Assembly: GCA_963169175.1 (NCBI GenBank)
Contig: CAUJFK010000257.1
Location: forward strand, 1 to 7,944
Length of the DNA stretch: 7,944 nt
Source: Acidobacteriota bacterium
GTDB lineage: Bacteria; Acidobacteriota; Blastocatellia; Pyrinomonadales; Pyrinomonadaceae
Reading direction: 5' to 3'
This document shows positions 5,340-7,944 of the stretch, one piece after another. The first letter of the stretch is position 1. Each line of letters starts with the position of its first letter. Both the position numbers and the translations under genes were made by a program. Below the pieces are notes generated by a model. That model did not search any database, was not told the origin of the DNA, and was given only the letters and a program-made list of their open reading frames with translations.

Positions 5340-5612
5340 ATGAGTATGGAAGACCTGGACATCGATCTCCCGAACGCGAAGCTGGCTTACACAATAATAC
5401 AATCGCTGCTGGCCGGGCATGCGGCGTTGAGCGATCTGCTTGTTCTAATGGCGCATGCGCTCGATGAGGACGTGACGAAGGCACTCACGGCGACGAATGA
5501 GTGGCAAAACTATCTTGAATCAAAGCGGGAACTTGAGAGTACTAAGGTGCAGATCGAGAACTTCGCCGAGGTATTGAAAGCTCTCGAAGGCAATAAAACG
5601 GCTAGCTTATAA
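5340..5612 (+). CDS. Hypothetical helical protein, 90 residues
   Basis: I do not recognise this family. The protein looks almost wholly alpha-helical: a hydrophobic helix at about residues 14-43 (KLAYTIIQSLLAG, then LSDLLVLMAHAL), followed by a charged, probably coiled-coil helix at about 55-85 (YLESKRELESTKVQIENFAEVLKALEG). No Cys, signal peptide or clear membrane segment is present. AGAGG at 5331-5335 lies 4 bases before the ATG at 5340 and 10 before the ATG at 5346; an earlier ATG at 5325 has no site and would place AGAGG inside the gene. It lies about 97 bases after Uma2 on the same strand, so co-transcription is possible. Normal codon use and a ribosome site argue it is real. Confidence 0.6.
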   Translation: MSMEDLDIDLPNAKLAYTIIQSLLAGHAALSDLLVLMAHALDEDVTKALTATNEWQNYLESKRELESTKVQIENFAEVLKALEGNKTASL

Positions 5613-5707
5613 GAAAGATTGAAAAGCTAATGCAAAAATCACGGCGAGATTACGAATCTACACATTCAAAAAGAAAAAACTTGCCCAGCAGCACCGAAAT
5701 GGGATGC

Positions 5708-5736
5708 TGAGCGTGTTTCTCAAAGAACTCTATAAG
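5708..5736 (+). promoter_or_regulatory. Candidate -10 for a leaderless ypdA-like mRNA
   Basis: TATAAG (5731-5736) lies only 10 bases before the ATG at 5747. Transcription from it would begin about 4 bases before the start codon, giving an essentially leaderless message. This agrees with the lack of any Shine-Dalgarno sequence (AGCTAAATTTTT precedes the ATG). The hexamer 17 bases upstream, TGAGCG, is a poor -35. Confidence 0.35.
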
Positions 5737-5746
5737 CTAAATTTTT

Positions 5747-6829
5747 ATGTTTGATCTGATCATAATCGGTGCCGGGCCTGCCGGAATCGCTGCGGCCTAT
5801 GAGGCGAAGAAGGCGGGCCTTAATTATCTTGTGCTTGAAAAGGGTTTGATCGGCAACACGATCTATAACTATCCGGTCGGGCTGACGGTTTTTTCGACTA
5901 CGAATGAACTTGAGTTTTTTGACGGCGAGCTTAAACCGGCGAGAGAAAAGCCGACGCGGGAGGAACTGCTTTCTTATTATGTGCGGTTTGTTTTGGATAA
6001 CGAACTGAATGTGCGAACCGAGGAAGAGGTTACAAGTATTAAAATGTTACGGTCGGACTTCCTCTCTGTTTCGTCCCCGTCATCTTCTTCTGTGGTACGA
6101 AAACTAACCGCGGAAAAAGAAGACGAAGATGAAAGAACTGAGCGAACATTTGTTGTTGCTACAAGCCGCGTAACCTATGAGACAAAGAGTGTGCTATTCG
6201 CCATTGGTGCAATGGATCATCCGCGAAAATTGAATGTTCGGGGTGAAGATCTGCCGAAGGTCTTTGATCATTTTCGCGAAACTTATCCGTGGGTAAAGAA
6301 AAAGGCGCTCATTGTCGGCGGGGGGAATTCCGCTGGCGAGGCGGCGTTGTTTCTTGCTCAGGAAGGCGCCGAGACGACACTTGCTATCTTTCGCGGCGAT
6401 TGGGAAAACAACGATCCAAAACAGGGCTGTATAAAATATTGGGTCAAACAGCCGCTTGAAGAAGAGCTGAATGAGCATTGCCTAAAGGTTTTCTTTCTTG
6501 GAAAAGTGGTCGAGATCCGTGAGAACGAGGTCGAGTTGGAAAGCGAGAACGGCGAGCGCGTGGTGATCGAGAATGATGTCGTATTCGTACTGATAGGATC
6601 GGACGCTGATCTGACGATGCTCAAAAGCCTCGGTGTCGAGGCCGAACCCGGAAAAGGCGGCGAGGTGCCGGCTTACGACCCCGAAACCTTTGAGACCAAT
6701 GTTCCCGGCATCTATGTCGCGGGCCATTTTACGCATGAGCGGCATATCAAAGCCGCGATCGACGCCGCCAAAACGCTTGTGCCAAAGCTCGCCGCGAAAA
6801 TGAAACGTGAGCGGGCCGTTGTGGTTTGA
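5747..6829 (+). CDS. YpdA/TrxB-like FAD- and NAD(P)H-dependent oxidoreductase
   Basis: A 360-residue two-dinucleotide-fold flavoprotein. The FAD motif GAGPAG is at 8-13, with EKG at 31-33. YNYPVGLTVFSTTNELEF resembles the matching stretch of YpdA, the putative bacillithiol disulfide reductase family. FAIGAMDHPRKL and GEDLPKVFDHF (166-176) follow the YpdA pattern. The NAD(P)H motif GGGNSAGEAAL is at 191-201, and the FAD-binding VPGIYVAGHF at 319-328. There is no CxxC as in thioredoxin reductase. The cysteine in GGGPCG of characterised YpdA is Ala12 here, so bacillithiol disulfide reduction by that residue is unlikely. Residues about 100-135 are a serine-rich then acidic insertion matching a palindromic repeat. 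The start is fixed by the Rossmann fold. It converges on the next gene. Confidence 0.82.
   Translation: MFDLIIIGAGPAGIAAAYEAKKAGLNYLVLEKGLIGNTIYNYPVGLTVFSTTNELEFFDGELKPAREKPTREELLSYYVRFVLDNELNVRTEEEVTSIKMLRSDFLSVSSPSSSSVVRKLTAEKEDEDERTERTFVVATSRVTYETKSVLFAIGAMDHPRKLNVRGEDLPKVFDHFRETYPWVKKKALIVGGGNSAGEAALFLAQEGAETTLAIFRGDWENNDPKQGCIKYWVKQPLEEELNEHCLKVFFLGKVVEIRENEVELESENGERVVIENDVVFVLIGSDADLTMLKSLGVEAEPGKGGEVPAYDPETFETNVPGIYVAGHFTHERHIKAAIDAAKTLVPKLAAKMKRERAVVV
6079..6131 (+). repeat. Palindromic repeat, family 2, copy C, inside the ypdA-like gene
   Basis: Left arm CATCTTCTTCTGTGGTA (6081-6097) differs from intergenic copy B by one base in 17. The right arm (from 6107) reads AACCGCGGAAAAAGAAG and matches copy A's AACC-N3-GAAAAAGA. 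Left and right arms are imperfect reverse complements around a roughly 10-base loop. Translated, it is the SSSSVVRKLTAEKEDEDE part of an insertion absent from the usual family pattern. Divergence between the arms suggests an old insertion. Confidence 0.6.
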
Positions 6830-6889
6830 ATACTGCACGTTTTCATTGTGAATTTCGTGTGGATATTTTGGTCCAAAAGAGATTTTAAA

Positions 6890-6932
6890 CACAAAGGGCA
6901 CAAAGGGGAAGACGCAAAGGGCACGAAGAAGA
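6890..6932. repeat. CACAAAGGG-type intergenic short repeat
   Basis: Degenerate tandem units CACAAAGGG, CACAAAGGGGAAGA, CGCAAAGGG and CACGAAGAAG lie between the convergent genes. This matches, from memory, the ACCACAAAGG/CACGAAGG class of intergenic repeats common in several bacterial phyla including Acidobacteriota. No coding frame. A single, non-palindromic half seems to be present here. Confidence 0.7.
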
Positions 6933-6966
6933 ATATCGATCAACCAAAATGCAATTTATTAGAAAT

Positions 6967-7006
6967 GCGGCATCCGGAATTTTCCGAGACGCCGCAAATG
7001 GTTTTT
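6967..7006. terminator. Candidate bidirectional terminator between convergent genes
   Basis: A nested hairpin: outer stem GCGGC (6967-6971) with GCCGC (6991-6995), inner stem CGGAA (6975-6979) with TTCCG (6982-6986). On the plus strand a TTTTT run follows at 7002-7006, six bases after the stem. On the minus strand the flank is AT-rich but has no clear U-run. Its place between two convergent genes (140 bases past the ypdA-like stop, 27 past the other) fits shared termination. Confidence 0.5.
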
Positions 7007-7021
7007 AGGATGCAAATGTGA

Positions 7022-7944
7022 CTACTGGCCGTCTGGTGACTTCATGCGGATAAGCGTCTTTTGACCCTTGAACCGCTCGGCAAGATTTGTCGGGTTGATG
7101 TCATAAGCGGTGACGTCGAAGGTCTCTTTGGTCACGCCGCCGACGCTTGTGGTCCAGCGGTACGGAAGCTGGACGCTGCCGCTGACGCGATAATCAGAGA
7201 ATTTTACCAGGTGTTGGACGCTTGCTTCGGCGTCCATCTTTTTCGTAAATGTCATAGCCGCGCGTGGTGCCTCGCCCGGAATCGGCTCGCCCTTTACGAA
7301 ATTTACGACTGCGGGCATCGGGGAACCCGCATAGCTCATTGCGACGGGAAGGCTGCTTGACTTGCTGAAGAACAGCTTGTAATTCGCACCGCCAAATTCG
7401 GCATTCACGATATTGACCGCCGTGCCGTCAATGTCGCTTTCACCGGCGAAGGTGTAATTTACTTCAATGCCTTCAGGCGCCGTGACAAGCAGTGCCAGCG
7501 AAAGCCGAAGCAGTTCGTTCTGCCTCGCCGCCGCTGCACGAGAGTGTCCAACGACAACGCCTTTTTCTCCGTTCAAGGTCCTTGCGCCTTCAACCACGCG
7601 GACCTCATCCGCCGCGCCGTCGCCCGACCTGCGGATCAAGATCCTCTTTTCTCCATTGCCGGCAGGTGCCTGCCCGTCAACGACCTTATCCGTGACAATT
7701 GCTTTCTTGCCTTCCACGATCACAAATTCACGCTCGCCCGCCGGAATGTCCATGACCTTTGCGTTGCCGTCGTTGGTCACGATCATAACGTCGTTCTGCT
7801 GCAAGACGGCCCTCGCGCCCGTGCCGTCATCTTTTCCGATCTTGACCGATTTCATAAGCTTATCGGGGAACTGGATGGCAATTTCGGTGTCACCTTGCTC
7901 CGTTTGCTCGGAACCATCCAGCTTAAATTGGTGCGTCGAGCGGC
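7022..7944 (-). CDS. Hypothetical, probably exported beta-rich protein (5' end beyond window)
   Basis: Only the C-terminal 307 or so residues are in the window. The frame runs open to the right edge, so the Met at 7855 is almost certainly internal (DTEIAIQFPDK precedes it without a break). The protein is strand-rich, with alternating polar and hydrophobic segments. A helix, RQNELLRLSLALL, is followed by YTFAGESDIDGTAVNIV and LPVAMSYAG, and near the end FSDYRVSGSVQLPYRW and AYDINPTNLAERF. From memory this layout recurs in large, unnamed exported protein sets of Acidobacteriota that resemble lipoprotein-sorting (LolA/outer-membrane carrier) beta-sheets; I cannot assign a function. No cysteine or catalytic motif is seen. 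Its signal peptide, if any, lies outside. It converges on the ypdA-like gene. Confidence 0.75.
   Translation of the reverse strand, partial: RSTHQFKLDGSEQTEQGDTEIAIQFPDKLMKSVKIGKDDGTGARAVLQQNDVMIVTNDGNAKVMDIPAGEREFVIVEGKKAIVTDKVVDGQAPAGNGEKRILIRRSGDGAADEVRVVEGARTLNGEKGVVVGHSRAAAARQNELLRLSLALLVTAPEGIEVNYTFAGESDIDGTAVNIVNAEFGGANYKLFFSKSSSLPVAMSYAGSPMPAVVNFVKGEPIPGEAPRAAMTFTKKMDAEASVQHLVKFSDYRVSGSVQLPYRWTTSVGGVTKETFDVTAYDINPTNLAERFKGQKTLIRMKSPDGQ

Noticed and set aside
5631..5711. Short plus-strand frame of 26 codons, basic, before the ypdA-like gene.
   Set aside because: No ribosome site, no conservation evidence, and low information; a leader peptide cannot be supported.

Overview
The window (about 50% GC, seven protein genes plus one cut by the right edge) looks like ordinary chromosome from a free-living bacterium. 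My best guess is Acidobacteriota, class Blastocatellia. That rests on remembered traits of those genomes: short palindromic repeats translated as SEPPALAGGF-type peptides, Uma2 genes, an intergenic CACAAAGGG-type repeat, and a right-edge protein of a style seen there. It is inference, not a database result. No phage, plasmid, CRISPR, rRNA or tRNA signal was seen.

Layout. 45-254 (+) is a small MM0924-like protein. 472-1170 (-) is a secreted NlpC/P60 cell-wall peptidase starting at TTG behind a perfect AGGAGG. 1656-2012 (-) is an A-type Fe-S carrier (ErpA/IscA/HesB). 2345-3424 (-) is an Mrp/ApbC P-loop ATPase with an N-terminal MIP18 domain. Divergent from it, 3594-4562 (+) is a YgfZ/GcvT-fold folate-binding protein, followed 23 bases later by a Uma2 nuclease (4586-5242) and a helical 90-residue unknown (5340-5612). 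5747-6829 (+) is a YpdA/TrxB-like FAD/NAD(P) oxidoreductase. It converges on a partial exported-type unknown (7022 to beyond 7944, -), with a candidate bidirectional terminator between them.

Genes together. ErpA-like, Mrp and YgfZ all serve Fe-S cluster assembly, delivery or repair and lie within 2.9 kb, so 1.65-4.56 kb reads as an Fe-S maintenance neighbourhood. The Mrp lacks the usual C-terminal CxxC, and the YpdA-like protein lacks the cysteine used by characterised bacillithiol disulfide reductases.

The most unusual content is repeats. Family 1 is a REP-like 31-base palindrome, GTCAGAACC-N8-TAGCG-N4-GGTTC. It occurs five times: two tandem copies form nearly the whole predicted mrp 5' leader, and three lie inside ygfZ, all in one reading frame, encoding S-E-P-x-A-(L/V)-x-x-G-F. 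Its variable arms change together so that pairing is kept. Family 2 is a hairpin built on CATCTT-N-TTC-N-GTGGTA ... AACC-N3-GAA. It occurs between genes at about 331-400 and 2247-2336 (inverted, about 81% identical over 64 columns) and again inside the ypdA-like gene at about 6079-6131, where it matches an acidic/serine-rich insertion. Two essential-type genes therefore seem to have taken up short palindromic elements without losing frame.
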